Counted from the first letter of the stretch, positions 1 to 9,827 are shown. The stretch is DNA of 64,000 bases from Streptomyces olivaceoviridis (GCF_014650115.1 NZ_BMUI01000002.1:434001-498000); one strand, 5' to 3'. Notes: generated from the letters alone by a model not told the origin. Translations and numbers: made by a program.

Positions 1-465
1 GACTTCTACGGGGTGATCCGGGCCGACGTGCTGCGCCGGGTGAGACCGATGGACAGCTACCACCACGCGGACCGCACGTTCGTCGCCGAGATCGGCCTGC
101 ACGGGCCCTTCCACCAGGTACCGGAGCTGCTGTACTTCCGCCGCGACCACCCCACCCGCGCCGAGCGGGCGAACCCGTCCAAGCGCTCCCGGTGCGTCAA
201 CCTGGACCCGCGCCGGGCCGGCCCGCTGCACCCGACGCCCCGGCTGCTCGCCGAGTACGTCTGGGGCTTCGTCTCGGCGATCCGGCGGGCGCCGTTGTCC
301 CCGGCCGACCGGCGCGCGTGCTACCGCCACCTGGCCGCGTGGATGGCCAGCCGGGCCCGGCCGGGCGCCGGCGAGCGGGTCGAGGACCGCGCCCCGGTCG
401 ACCCGGCGGGGCTCACCGTCTCGGTCGACGCCCTGGTCGCCGGCCGTGAGGGGAGGCCGGCGTGA
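1..465 (+). CDS. Glycosyltransferase family 2, C-terminal part (cut by window start)
   Basis: The reading frame is open from the first base, so the start lies outside the window. About 154 residues are visible. The segment with DFYGV, then HHADRTFVAEIGLHGPF and a basic YFRRDHP, is the usual tail of a GT-A family 2 glycosyltransferase, where an acceptor-loop Asp/His region precedes a conserved R-D-H. It probably transfers a sugar from a nucleotide donor during synthesis of a cell-surface glycan. Its TGA overlaps the GTG start of the pyruvyltransferase gene (shared GTGA), so the two are translationally coupled. The donor sugar cannot be told because the catalytic N-terminus is missing. Confidence 0.75.
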   Translation, partial: DFYGVIRADVLRRVRPMDSYHHADRTFVAEIGLHGPFHQVPELLYFRRDHPTRAERANPSKRSRCVNLDPRRAGPLHPTPRLLAEYVWGFVSAIRRAPLSPADRRACYRHLAAWMASRARPGAGERVEDRAPVDPAGLTVSVDALVAGREGRPA

Positions 466-1700
466 GGACCGCGCCACGCGTGGGGCTGTTCGGCCTGCTC
501 GGCTCCGGCAACCTCGGCAACGACGGGTCGCTGGAGGCCGTGCTCGGGTACCTCCGCTCCCAGCACCCGGAGGCGGTCGTGGACGCGCTGTGCGGCGGGC
601 CCGAGGCCGTCACGGCCCGGTTCGGCATCCCCGCGACCCGGCTGCACTGGAACCGCGGGGAGTACCGGACCGCGTCGCGTGCGGGCGCGGTCGCATCGAA
701 GGGCCTGGGCAAACTCGTCGACGTCTTCCGCACCGCCGCCTGGGTGCGCCGGCACGACGTGGTGATCGTGCCGGGCATGGGCGTCCTGGAGGCGACGCTG
801 CCGCTGCGGCCGTGGGGCTTCCCGTACGCGCTGTTCCTGCTCTGCGCGAGCGGCCGGCTGCTGGGCACCCGGGTCGCGCTGGTCAGCGTCGGCGCCGCGA
901 CGATCGGCAACCGGCCGACCCGGGCCCTGGTGCGCTGGTCGGCGCGGCTGGCGGCGTACCGGTCGTACCGGGACGCCCAGTCCCGCGACGCGATGCGGGC
1001 GATGGGCGTGGACACCGCGCGCGACGAGGTCTACCCGGACCTCGCGTTCGCCCTGCCGACGCCGGGGGCGAACGCGCCCTCGGGCGCGCCGGGACCGGTC
1101 TGTGTCGGCGTCATGGACTTCCACGGCGGCGACGACGACCGCTCCCGGGCCGAGCGGATCCACCGGCGCTACCTGGACGGGACGATCCGGTTCGTCCGCG
1201 CGCTGGTCGAGGAGGGCAGGGCGGTCCGGCTGCTCACCGGCGACGCGTGCGACGCGCCGGTGGTCGCCGCGATCCTCGACGCGGTCGGCTCGCCGCTGGT
1301 CACCGCCGCGGATGCGGCCTCGCTGGCCGACCTGATGAAGGAGACGGCGGCTGCCGACACCGTGGTGGCGATCCGGTACCACAACCTGATCTGCGCGCTG
1401 AAGACCGGGACGCCGACGCTCGCCGTGACCTACGCGGCGAAGAGCGAGGCGCTCATGGAACGGATGGGCCTCGGCGCGTACTGCCACCCGGCGCGCGAGC
1501 TCGACGCCGACCGGCTGCTCGCCCAGTTCCGGGCGCTGGAGAAGCGGTCGGCCGGGCTGCGGCGGACCCTCGTCGAGCGGAACCTCGCCGCCGCCCGGCA
1601 ACTCGACCACCAGTTCACCGCTTTGGCCACGGCCCTGTTCCCGGCGACCGGCCACGCCCACGCCCACGCCCACGCCCACGCCCGGCAGGAGGCTCCATGA
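462..1700 (+). CDS. Polysaccharide pyruvyl transferase family protein
   Basis: The product is 412 aa. The N-terminal GLFGLLGSGNLGNDGSLEAV and the central VVIVPGMGVLEA, followed by a C-terminal RYHNLICALKTGTPTLAV and a YAAKSEALMERMGLG stretch, follow the PF04230 pattern (family fold: GT-B-like, using phosphoenolpyruvate). Family members add ketal-linked pyruvate to sugars of exopolysaccharides and secondary cell-wall polymers, giving them negative charge. The GTG start overlaps the upstream stop, and its own stop overlaps the next ATG (ATGA at 1697-1700), so it sits inside a tight operon. The last 16 residues are an odd His-Ala dipeptide run encoded by a 6-bp tandem repeat. Family assignment is strong; the acceptor sugar is unknown. 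Confidence 0.8.
   Translation: MRTAPRVGLFGLLGSGNLGNDGSLEAVLGYLRSQHPEAVVDALCGGPEAVTARFGIPATRLHWNRGEYRTASRAGAVASKGLGKLVDVFRTAAWVRRHDVVIVPGMGVLEATLPLRPWGFPYALFLLCASGRLLGTRVALVSVGAATIGNRPTRALVRWSARLAAYRSYRDAQSRDAMRAMGVDTARDEVYPDLAFALPTPGANAPSGAPGPVCVGVMDFHGGDDDRSRAERIHRRYLDGTIRFVRALVEEGRAVRLLTGDACDAPVVAAILDAVGSPLVTAADAASLADLMKETAAADTVVAIRYHNLICALKTGTPTLAVTYAAKSEALMERMGLGAYCHPARELDADRLLAQFRALEKRSAGLRRTLVERNLAAARQLDHQFTALATALFPATGHAHAHAHAHARQEAP
1653..1682 (+). repeat. Five tandem CACGCC hexamers
   Basis: Five perfect head-to-tail copies of CACGCC lie in the 3' end of the pyruvyltransferase gene and encode an alternating His-Ala tail. The unit is a multiple of three, so a gain or loss of units would alter tail length without a frameshift. 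Confidence 0.9.
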
Positions 1701-2248
1701 AGGCGACCGAAGTCCCCCAGATCGCCGGCGCGTACCTGTTCGAGCCGACGCCGTACGCCGACGAGCGCGGCTTCTTCTGCCGCACCTTCGACGCCGACGT
1801 GGTCCGCTCGGTGGGCCTCGACCCGTGCGCCTTCGTCCAGGACAGCGTGTCCCGCTCGGTCCGGGGCGTGCTCCGCGGCCTGCACCTGCGCTCCGGCGCC
1901 GGCGAGGCCAAGCTGGTGCGGTGCTCGTACGGGAGGATCTTCGACGTCGTCGTGGACCTGCGGCCTCACTCGCCGACGTACCTGGGCCGGGCCTTCTTCG
2001 AGCTGTCCGGCGAGACGCAGGCGACCGTGTACGTCCCGGCGGGGTGCGCGCACGGCTTCCAGGCGCTCACCGAAACCGCCGACACCTCGTACCGGATCGA
2101 CCGCCCGCACGATCCGGCCGAGGACGTGACGATCGCCTTCGACGACCCGGAGCTCGCCATTCCGTGGCCGCTGCCGGTCACATCGACGTCCCGGCGGGAC
2201 CGGGAGGCGCCGAGCCTCGCCGAGGTCCTGAAGCACACGGAAGGGTGA
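1697..2248 (+). CDS. dTDP-4-dehydrorhamnose 3,5-epimerase family protein (RmlC/RfbC-like)
   Basis: The product is 183 aa, the normal RmlC size. Family landmarks are DERGFFCRTF near residue 25, SVRGVLRGLHLRSG with the RGLH catalytic His near residue 60, FDVVVDLRPHSPTYLG, and the cupin segment VYVPAGCAHGFQAL followed by the conserved Tyr region TADTSYRID. The reaction in the family is epimerisation at C3 and/or C5 of a dTDP-4-keto-6-deoxy sugar in the cytoplasm. ATG overlaps the stop of the pyruvyltransferase gene. With the downstream aminotransferase it may build an unusual sugar donor for the same glycan, but no RmlA or RmlB homologue lies in the window, so the exact substrate is inferred only. 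Confidence 0.85.
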   Translation: MKATEVPQIAGAYLFEPTPYADERGFFCRTFDADVVRSVGLDPCAFVQDSVSRSVRGVLRGLHLRSGAGEAKLVRCSYGRIFDVVVDLRPHSPTYLGRAFFELSGETQATVYVPAGCAHGFQALTETADTSYRIDRPHDPAEDVTIAFDDPELAIPWPLPVTSTSRRDREAPSLAEVLKHTEG

Positions 2249-2255
2249 AGCCGGC

Positions 2256-3581
2256 TTGGAGAGCGAAGAGTTCCACCTGCCCAGGTCGCGGGCGGCGAAC
2301 GAGCGGCTGCACGCCCTGGTTCCCGGGGGCGCGCACACCTACGCCAAGGGCGACGACCAGTACCCCGAGAACCTGGCCCCGGTCATCAGCCACGGCCGCG
2401 GTGCCCACGTGTGGGACGTCGACGGCAACCGCTACGTCGAGTACGGCTCCGGGCTGCGGTCGGTGAGCCTCGGCCACGCCCACCCGCGCGTGACCGAGGC
2501 GGTGCGGCGGCAACTCGACCGCGGCGGCAACTTCGTCCGGCCGTCCGTCGTGGAGGTCGAGGCCGCGGAACGCTTCCTGGCGACGGTGCCGACCGCCGAG
2601 ATGGTGAAGTTCGCGAAGAACGGCTCCGACGTCACCACCGCCGCGGTGCGCCTCGCCCGCGCCGTCACCGGACGCCCGCGGGTGGCCCTCTGCGCCGACC
2701 ACCCGTTCTTCTCCGTCGACGACTGGTTCATCGGCACCACACCGATGTCCGCCGGCATCCCGGAGTCGACCACCGAGCTCACCGTGGCGTTCCCCTACGG
2801 CGACCTCGCCGCCACGGAGGAGCTGCTCACCCGGTACCAGGACGAGGTCGCCTGCCTGATCCTCGAACCCGCCACCCACACCGAGCCGCCGCCCGGGTAC
2901 CTCGCCGGCCTGCGCGAGCTGGCCGACCGGCACGGCTGCGTCCTGGTCTTCGACGAGATGATCACCGGTCTGCGCTGGTCCGAGGCGGGCGCCCAGGGTC
3001 TGTACGGCGTCGTCCCCGACCTCTCCACGTTCGGCAAGGCGCTGGGCAACGGGTGCGCCGTCTCCGCGCTGGCCGGGCGCCGGGAGCTGATGGAGCGGGG
3101 CGGGCTGCGCCACTCCGGCGACCGGGTGTTCCTGCTGTCCACCACGCACGGCGCGGAGACCCACTCCCTGGCCGCCGCGATGGCCGTGCTCACCACCTAC
3201 GTCGAGGAGGGCGTCACCGCGCGCCTGCACGCCCTCGGCGAACGGCTGGCCGCCGGAGTCCGCGAGGCCGCCACCGCCCTGGGCGTCGGCGACCACGTCG
3301 TCGTCCGGGGCCGGGCCAGCAACCTGGTCTTCGCCACCCTCGACGGGAACGGGCAGCCGTCACAGCAGTACCGCACCCTGTTCCTGCGCCGGCTCCTCAT
3401 GGGCGGGGTGCTGGCCCCGTCGTTCGTGGTGAGCAGCGCGCTCAGCGAAGCGGACATCGACCACACCGTCGACGTGGTGGCCCAGGCGTGTGCGGTGTAC
3501 CGGAAGGCACTGGACGCCGGTGACCCCACCCCCTGGCTGGGCGGACGCCCGGTGAAGCCGGTGTTCCGCCGCTTGGCGTGA
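2256..3581 (+). CDS. Class III aminotransferase, glutamate-1-semialdehyde aminomutase-like
   Basis: The product is 441 aa. It reads as a PLP fold type I enzyme: GSGLRSVSLGHAHPRV near residue 70, LVFDEMITGLRWSEAG with the PLP-ring Asp near residue 232, and the Schiff-base Lys in STFGKALGNG near residue 262. It resembles HemL but sits with sugar-modification genes 7 bp after the epimerase-like gene, so transamination or aminomutation of a sugar or small-molecule precursor is more likely than haem synthesis. The TTG start follows an AGGGTGAAG ribosome-binding region overlapping the preceding stop. The last codons and the stop lie in a 15-bp tandem repeat. Substrate is unknown. Confidence 0.8.
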   Translation: MESEEFHLPRSRAANERLHALVPGGAHTYAKGDDQYPENLAPVISHGRGAHVWDVDGNRYVEYGSGLRSVSLGHAHPRVTEAVRRQLDRGGNFVRPSVVEVEAAERFLATVPTAEMVKFAKNGSDVTTAAVRLARAVTGRPRVALCADHPFFSVDDWFIGTTPMSAGIPESTTELTVAFPYGDLAATEELLTRYQDEVACLILEPATHTEPPPGYLAGLRELADRHGCVLVFDEMITGLRWSEAGAQGLYGVVPDLSTFGKALGNGCAVSALAGRRELMERGGLRHSGDRVFLLSTTHGAETHSLAAAMAVLTTYVEEGVTARLHALGERLAAGVREAATALGVGDHVVVRGRASNLVFATLDGNGQPSQQYRTLFLRRLLMGGVLAPSFVVSSALSEADIDHTVDVVAQACAVYRKALDAGDPTPWLGGRPVKPVFRRLA

Positions 3582-3645
3582 CGCGGCTTGGCGTGACGCG
3601 GCTTGAGCTGACGCGGCTTGAGCTGACGCGGCTTGTGCTGACGCG
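3571..3645 (+). repeat. Five 15-bp tandem repeats across the aminotransferase stop codon
   Basis: Five 15-bp units start at 3571, 3586, 3601, 3616 and 3631. The first two read GCTTGGCGTGACGCG; the others vary only in the middle (GAGC or GTGC). Each unit carries a TGA in the frame of the aminotransferase, so the stop is repeated. A diverged unit follows at 3646. Confidence 0.9.
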
Positions 3646-3658
3646 GACTGACGTGGGG

Positions 3659-4357
3659 TCAGCGACGCTCTCGTCGACCGGCGTCCGCCGTCCGCTCGGC
3701 CAGTCGGTCGGCCAGTCGGTCGGCCGTCCGGTCGACCAGCCACGCGGTCACCGGTGTCACCGCCAGCGCGGTGCACCAGCCGCCGAGGACGTCGGTCGGG
3801 TAGTGCGCGCCCAGGGCGACCTGCGCCCAGCCCATGGGGGCGCCGGCCACCAGCGCCGCGGCGAGCACGAGTGACGTGCCGGCCGCTCTGCCGAGGCGGA
3901 GCCGGCCGGCCGCGAGCAGGGCCACCGCGCAGGCGAGCGCGGTGGCGAAGGCAGTGTGCCCGCTCGGGTAGGACAGGTTGCCGTCGCCGTGGATGGTGCG
4001 TCCCACCACGTGCTTGAGCAGCGTCGCCGTCCCCACGGCCACACCGGCGCCGGCGACGACGAGCAGCGCTCCCCGAGGACGCCGAAGCAGCAGGCAGCCG
4101 GTCACGGCGGCCCCGACCAGCATCACCGCTCCCCCGGGCTCCCCCAGGAAGTCCAAGGCCAGGGCGGCGTACCGCCACGGTGGCCGCACGCTGTCCGCGG
4201 TCGGCCGGACGACCCACCTGTCCACCGTGCCGGGCTCGCCGTGGCCGGCGTACAGGACCCCGAGGACGACGACCACCAGCGCGGCGAGGGCCGCGACCGG
4301 CCCGAGCGGCACGCGCAGCGACGGTGGCAGCACCGCGGGCGCCGACCGGTCCGTCAC
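3659..4357 (-). CDS. PAP2-family membrane phosphatase
   Basis: The product is 232 aa. Several hydrophobic segments surround the three PAP2/acid phosphatase motifs: LLKHVVGRTIHGDGN, SYPSGHTAFATA with the catalytic His, and GAHYPTDVLGG with the nucleophile His and supporting Asp. Such integral membrane enzymes dephosphorylate lipid phosphates such as phosphatidic acid or undecaprenyl pyrophosphate on the outer face. The GTG start has GGGGAG seven bases upstream; no better upstream start was seen. The C-terminal tail DRTADRLADRLAERTADAG is encoded by a 12-bp tandem repeat. It converges on the aminotransferase and is separated from the PLD gene upstream by a strong hairpin. Confidence 0.85.
   Translation of the reverse strand: MTDRSAPAVLPPSLRVPLGPVAALAALVVVVLGVLYAGHGEPGTVDRWVVRPTADSVRPPWRYAALALDFLGEPGGAVMLVGAAVTGCLLLRRPRGALLVVAGAGVAVGTATLLKHVVGRTIHGDGNLSYPSGHTAFATALACAVALLAAGRLRLGRAAGTSLVLAAALVAGAPMGWAQVALGAHYPTDVLGGWCTALAVTPVTAWLVDRTADRLADRLAERTADAGRRERR
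3696..3731 (-). repeat. Three 12-bp tandem units in the PAP2 gene tail
   Basis: Two perfect copies of TCGGCCAGTCGG and one diverged copy (TCGGCCGTCCGG) on the plus strand. They encode the repetitive A-D-R-L tail of the phosphatase and keep the frame. Confidence 0.8.
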
Positions 4358-4436
4358 ACGCCAACTCCCCACGAACGAGCCCCCCGTCGTGTCCGACTCG
4401 GCCCGCGCGGGAGCCACCGGCCACCCTAACCAACAA

Positions 4437-4467
4437 GGCGGCCGGGGCACATCGGATCCCGGCCGCC
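4437..4467 (-). terminator. Hairpin terminator after the PLD-like gene
   Basis: A perfect 10-bp stem (arms 4437-4446 and 4458-4467, GGCGGCCGGG and its complement) with an 11-nt loop lies 16 bp beyond the PLD-like stop. On the minus strand it is followed by a weak U-rich stretch (TTGTTGG). Confidence 0.7.
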
Positions 4468-4482
4468 AAAAACAGGCCGGAC

Positions 4483-6975
4483 TCAGGAGTTGCCGAAGGC
4501 GTCCCGCAGCCGCATCTCGTTGAAGCCGTTGCCGTCGTAGTCGTCCGAGTACGTCAGCGCGAGCCGGCCGGTCGGGGCGAGGGTCACGGCCGGGCCGCCC
4601 TGGCCGCCGCCGGTCACCACGTTCATCCGGTAGGCGGGCAGCCTGCCGGTCGTCGTGCCGTCCGCGTTGAAGCCGCGGGCCCACACGTCGTCCTTGCCCG
4701 CGTACACGGTCCCGCCGATGTTCACGTCGAAGGCCTCCTTCCACGCGACCACGAAGCTGCCGTCGTCGGCGACCGCGACGTCGGCGACGTCCTGGTCGGA
4801 GATCGGCCGCTGGCCGTCGACGTACGGGCCGCTGCTGGTGCCGTCCTCGGTGGTCCGCTGCTCGGCCGCCGCGGCACCGCCGGTCGCGGAGAACACGCGG
4901 TCGTAGATCCGCTGCGGGCGCACCAGCGTGCCGGTGCCGGTGGTGTACTCGTCCGTCCACGCCACGACGAACCGGCCGTCGCCCGCCGACGCCACCGCGG
5001 GAACGGTCTGCTGGCCGTCGGTGAGGGAGTTGGCCACCTTGCGGGCCACGGCGAAGCCGCCCGCGGTGTTCAGCTTCGCGAGACCGATGTTGAGGCCGCC
5101 GTTGCCGTCCGCGTCCTCCTCCCAGACGATCGCGGTGTTCCCCGCGTCGTCGATCGCCGCGTCCGGGCGGCGGTTCGACCCGGCAGCACCCGAGTTGATC
5201 GTGCTGACCTGGACGTCCTGGTAGCGCAGCGCACCGGTCCCGGACCAACTGCTCGCGTAGACCTGGTTGAGCGTGGCGCCGTCGGCCGTGCTCTCCCAGG
5301 CCACGGTGTAGGAGCCGTCGCCGGCCACCGCGACCGTCGGCCGCAGCTGGTCCCCGCTACCGGATGCGTGCGGGCGCGGCAGGGCGGTCACCGTGCCGTC
5401 GGGGGCCACCTTGACCACGGCGATGTCGGCGTACTTGTTGCCGTCGTCGTCCTTGGCCCACGCGACGATCGCGTTGCCCTGGTCGTCCACGCCGACGTCG
5501 GGCTTCTGGTGCGACCAGGTCGTGTTCCCGGCGGTGCCGCCGTTGCTCAGCAGCTTCTCGTTCCACAGCGCGACGCCGTCCTTGTACATGCGGATGTACA
5601 CGTCGGTGCCCAGCTCGGTGTCCGAGGAGTCGTGCCGGTCGCCCTGCTCGTACACCACGGCGGTGTAGACGGACGAGGTGCCGCCGGAGGCGATGGCGCT
5701 GTAGTGCTGGTCGCCGTCGGTCTGCACGTTGACCCGGGAGTAGTGCTGGGACGTCGAGCCGTACTTCGACGCGTCGATGTCGACCGCGCCCGAACGCACC
5801 TTGCTGAAGTTGGCGACGTAGGCCTGGTAGACCGTCGGGTCGTCGATGCGCAGCAACGTCTCGTCGTTCGTCTTCAGCGATCCCGCGGTCCAGTTGTGGG
5901 AGCCCGTGTACACGTGCTGGACCTTGGTGCCGTCGGACTTCGTCCACTCCGTCAGCAGGTACTTGGAGTGGGTCGTGCCGTGGTTGCAGGAGGCGGTCGC
6001 CGAGGACTTGTAGCGGCATCCGCCGGGGCGGTTGCCGTAGGCCGCGACGTCGAGCGCGGTCAGGTCGTTGACGCCGTCGTTGCCACCGCCGTTGCTGAGG
6101 TCGCGGACGTTCGCGTCGACGCTGCACCCCTGGGACCGCTTCGCCTGGAGGGCGTCGTAGACGGCCGGGCGGGTGGTCCGCTGGTCGAGTTCGGCGGCCG
6201 AGATCCTGATCTTGCCGTCGATCGAGCAGTCGACCTTGTCGATGAACGAGGCGAGGATGTCGGCGTTGCCGTAGTGGGTGGCGTCCGAGGCGGTGTTACG
6301 GGGGAAGAAGAACGCCTCGACGGGAGAGTTCGGGTCGCCCGTGGTGTAGTCGTACGTGGTGTGCAGGCTGTCGCCGGCGTGCTTGATCTGGTCGTTGAAG
6401 TGCGCGCGGTACCGGGAGGCGAGGGTCGCGTTGTCGGACACGACGACCGCGTTGTTGATCTCGCCGTCCTGGCCGCCCGCGAGGTTCTGCGAGCTCTGCC
6501 AGACGACGTTCGTACGGCCGTCGGTGAGCGCGTCGAACACGATGTACTTGTCGTGGTCGATCGCGTTCGTGTCGCCCGAGCCGTTGCCCAGGCAGCCGCG
6601 GGAGCACCAGGTGAGGCTGGAGTTGCCCGTCAGCGTGAGGCCGTCCAGGTTGCTGCTGGCCCGGTTCGCCGACTCCGAGATGATGCGCAGCGTGACGCCG
6701 CGGCTCTGGGCGGCGGCGAGCTTCCCCTGGAGATCCGAGCTGTTGAACCAGTACATGCCCATGTACAGCGTCGAGTTGGGCGCCGCGAGATCGATGAGGC
6801 TGCCGACCGACGTGTTGATCGAGGAGTCGTAGGTCGTGGGCGTCGGGTAGTTGAACACCGCGGTGTAGTTCCCGGAGACGACGGTCTCCGCCTGAGCGGT
6901 GGCCGGGGCGAGCAGTGCCGCACCGAGCGCGAGAGGGGCGGCGAGTGCCGCCGAGCGCCGTATCTGTCTACCCAT
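4483..6975 (-). CDS. Secreted phospholipase D-like protein with C-terminal repeat region
   Basis: The product is 830 aa. Residues 1-29 form a signal peptide (RR, hydrophobic core, ATAQA cleavage site). Two HKD motifs are visible: HDKYIVFDALTDG near residue 145 and HSKYLLTEWTKSDG near residue 345, each followed by the conserved strand with S-x-N (WQSSQNL, YTGSHNW). The second motif has Glu where Asp is usual. The pairing gives one PLD active site that hydrolyses phosphodiester bonds. Residues ~430-830 hold repeated units of the form DxxGNAIVAWxxDxDGN, typical of beta-propeller-like extracellular repeats that may bind substrate. The ATG start follows AAGGAA. Extracellular lipase, nuclease or polymer-binding role is possible; the substrate is unknown. 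Confidence 0.8.
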   Translation of the reverse strand: MGRQIRRSAALAAPLALGAALLAPATAQAETVVSGNYTAVFNYPTPTTYDSSINTSVGSLIDLAAPNSTLYMGMYWFNSSDLQGKLAAAQSRGVTLRIISESANRASSNLDGLTLTGNSSLTWCSRGCLGNGSGDTNAIDHDKYIVFDALTDGRTNVVWQSSQNLAGGQDGEINNAVVVSDNATLASRYRAHFNDQIKHAGDSLHTTYDYTTGDPNSPVEAFFFPRNTASDATHYGNADILASFIDKVDCSIDGKIRISAAELDQRTTRPAVYDALQAKRSQGCSVDANVRDLSNGGGNDGVNDLTALDVAAYGNRPGGCRYKSSATASCNHGTTHSKYLLTEWTKSDGTKVQHVYTGSHNWTAGSLKTNDETLLRIDDPTVYQAYVANFSKVRSGAVDIDASKYGSTSQHYSRVNVQTDGDQHYSAIASGGTSSVYTAVVYEQGDRHDSSDTELGTDVYIRMYKDGVALWNEKLLSNGGTAGNTTWSHQKPDVGVDDQGNAIVAWAKDDDGNKYADIAVVKVAPDGTVTALPRPHASGSGDQLRPTVAVAGDGSYTVAWESTADGATLNQVYASSWSGTGALRYQDVQVSTINSGAAGSNRRPDAAIDDAGNTAIVWEEDADGNGGLNIGLAKLNTAGGFAVARKVANSLTDGQQTVPAVASAGDGRFVVAWTDEYTTGTGTLVRPQRIYDRVFSATGGAAAAEQRTTEDGTSSGPYVDGQRPISDQDVADVAVADDGSFVVAWKEAFDVNIGGTVYAGKDDVWARGFNADGTTTGRLPAYRMNVVTGGGQGGPAVTLAPTGRLALTYSDDYDGNGFNEMRLRDAFGNS

Positions 6976-7097
6976 CTGTTTCCTTCAGCTCAACGGTGAG
7001 TTGGGGACGAGCCATCCTATGACGCGTTCATTTCACGCCCCTGCCCGACGGCCGGCCCGATCAGGGGGCCGGCCGTCGGCGGGGTACACAGGTCGGT

Positions 7098-7364
7098 TCA
7101 GCGCTGGAGGGTGAGGACGCCGGCCGCCACGGCAACTGGTCGCAGGGCCGCCCGCGGTGGGGGACTTGCCCTGACAGAGGAACTGGAATTGCAGGGGCAC
7201 ATCGAGACACCGGCCGGAATCAGTGCCGCCCAAGGCGCCACTGAAGGCCGCCTGAGCCGGGGCGGCGACGGACACCACGGACGGGTGCCTGCGACGGAAA
7301 CCGTCGAAGCGTCGAGCAACCCGAATGATAAAGAGCCGGTGGACGGCGTCAATAGCTCTCGCAT
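7098..7364 (-). pseudogene. Remnant of a secreted ricin-type lectin (CBM13) protein
   Basis: On the minus strand a short stretch reads SVAAPAQAAFSGALGG, like the end of a signal peptide, followed directly by [11 protein letters not shown] (7195-7227), which is the first-repeat signature of ricin B-type lectin/CBM13 domains and nearly equals [11 protein letters not shown] in the neighbouring xylanase. After that the lectin pattern (repeated C-L-D and Q-x-W) is lost and the frame is not maintained. This is best read as a truncated carbohydrate-binding gene. A short functional secreted peptide cannot be excluded. Confidence 0.35.
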
Positions 7365-7603
7365 GAATCGCTGTCAACGCCGAAAGTCTTCGCACCCCGA
7401 CGCGTCGAACGGCGCGCGCCACACCGGTCAAATGGTCGGCCGGTACGCCACTTGACCCGGGACCGAGCGAGGTGCCGACGGCGTCGAGCACTCGGTCGGC
7501 CCTGCCGCGAGTGATCAGAATCCGCACGGTCACCCTGGTCCCGGACCTGACCTCCGATACTCACCGACGGCGGCACCGGGGTTCGCCATCCGACTCGCCC
7601 CAC

Positions 7604-7636
7604 CCCGAAAGTTTCGGGCGACAATCGGAAATTTCT
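7604..7636. promoter_or_regulatory. Paired GAAA/TTTC palindromes, possible xylanase-type operators
   Basis: CCCGAAAGTTTCGGG at 7604-7618 is a perfect 15-bp palindrome with one central base. A second GAAATTTC palindrome lies at 7628-7635. From memory, GAAA-N-TTTC type palindromes occur in front of Streptomyces xylanase genes and act in repression, so these could serve xlnA. They are about 440 bp from the xlnA start, which is unusually far, so the link is tentative. Confidence 0.4.
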
Positions 7637-7740
7637 TCTGCGGGGAGTATTGACGATCCACGGTCACCACCTCAATCATCCCTGTCTGGGAACCCGGCCC
7701 CGGTTCGTGATTCCGTGCCCTATCGGCTTGGACGATCCGT

Positions 7741-7785
7741 GCCGCACGGCAGATCCACGACCAGCCGCACGACAGATCCACGACA
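7741..7785. repeat. 23-bp direct repeat, two copies
   Basis: The unit GCCGCACGGCAGATCCACGA and a near-identical copy (one G to A change) start at 7741 and 7764. A third partial AGATCC follows. No function seen. Confidence 0.6.
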
Positions 7786-7944
7786 GATCCGCGCACCACA
7801 GCACCTGCGCCACCCCGTTTCGTTCCGGTGAGGTTCGCACCCGCGCATCCTGGCTCTTCGCGCAGTCGAAGAGGTCCGCGACGCCGCGTGACGGTCCCCC
7901 GGCTGAGCCGCGATGGAGTAGCCCATGCCTGTGTCGACCCATGA

Positions 7945-9504
<1,560 letters not shown>

Positions 9505-9590
9505 CGGAACCTGCCACAAACGAAGGGGTGAAGCGGCGACGGCCTACGGTGCGGCCCCTTCCGCCCCTCCGGTAGGACATCGTCATGGTC

Positions 9591-9621
9591 CCGGGTCGCC
9601 GCCGTGGTGGCGGCGACCCGG
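9591..9621 (+). terminator. Strong hairpin downstream of xlnA
   Basis: Arms 9591-9603 and 9609-9621 form a perfect 13-bp GC-rich stem with a GTGGT loop. There is no T-tract, as is common for Streptomyces terminators. A weaker GAAGGGG/CCCCTTC pair (9522-9561) lies just before it. Confidence 0.7.
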
Positions 9622-9827
9622 GGATCGCCATGCTCGCCGCGGTGAATCCGGCACCGCCGAGGCGGCGACGGTGGAGCCAGCCGGCGCCCCCACGGGGTTC
9701 CCGTGCAGCGACCCCCGACCTCGGCCGGATCGCCCGCTTCGTGGTGCGTCAGAACTGCCTGGCACGGACCCCGCCAGGACCGGGATCACCACGCGCCCGC
9801 ATTCCCGGCACTGATCGAAGCCGCAGG

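Noticed and set aside
7111..7455. Plus-strand open frame of ~114 codons antisense to the lectin remnant
   Set aside because: No ribosome-binding site, no family features, and a patchy composition; the minus-strand lectin motif explains the region better.
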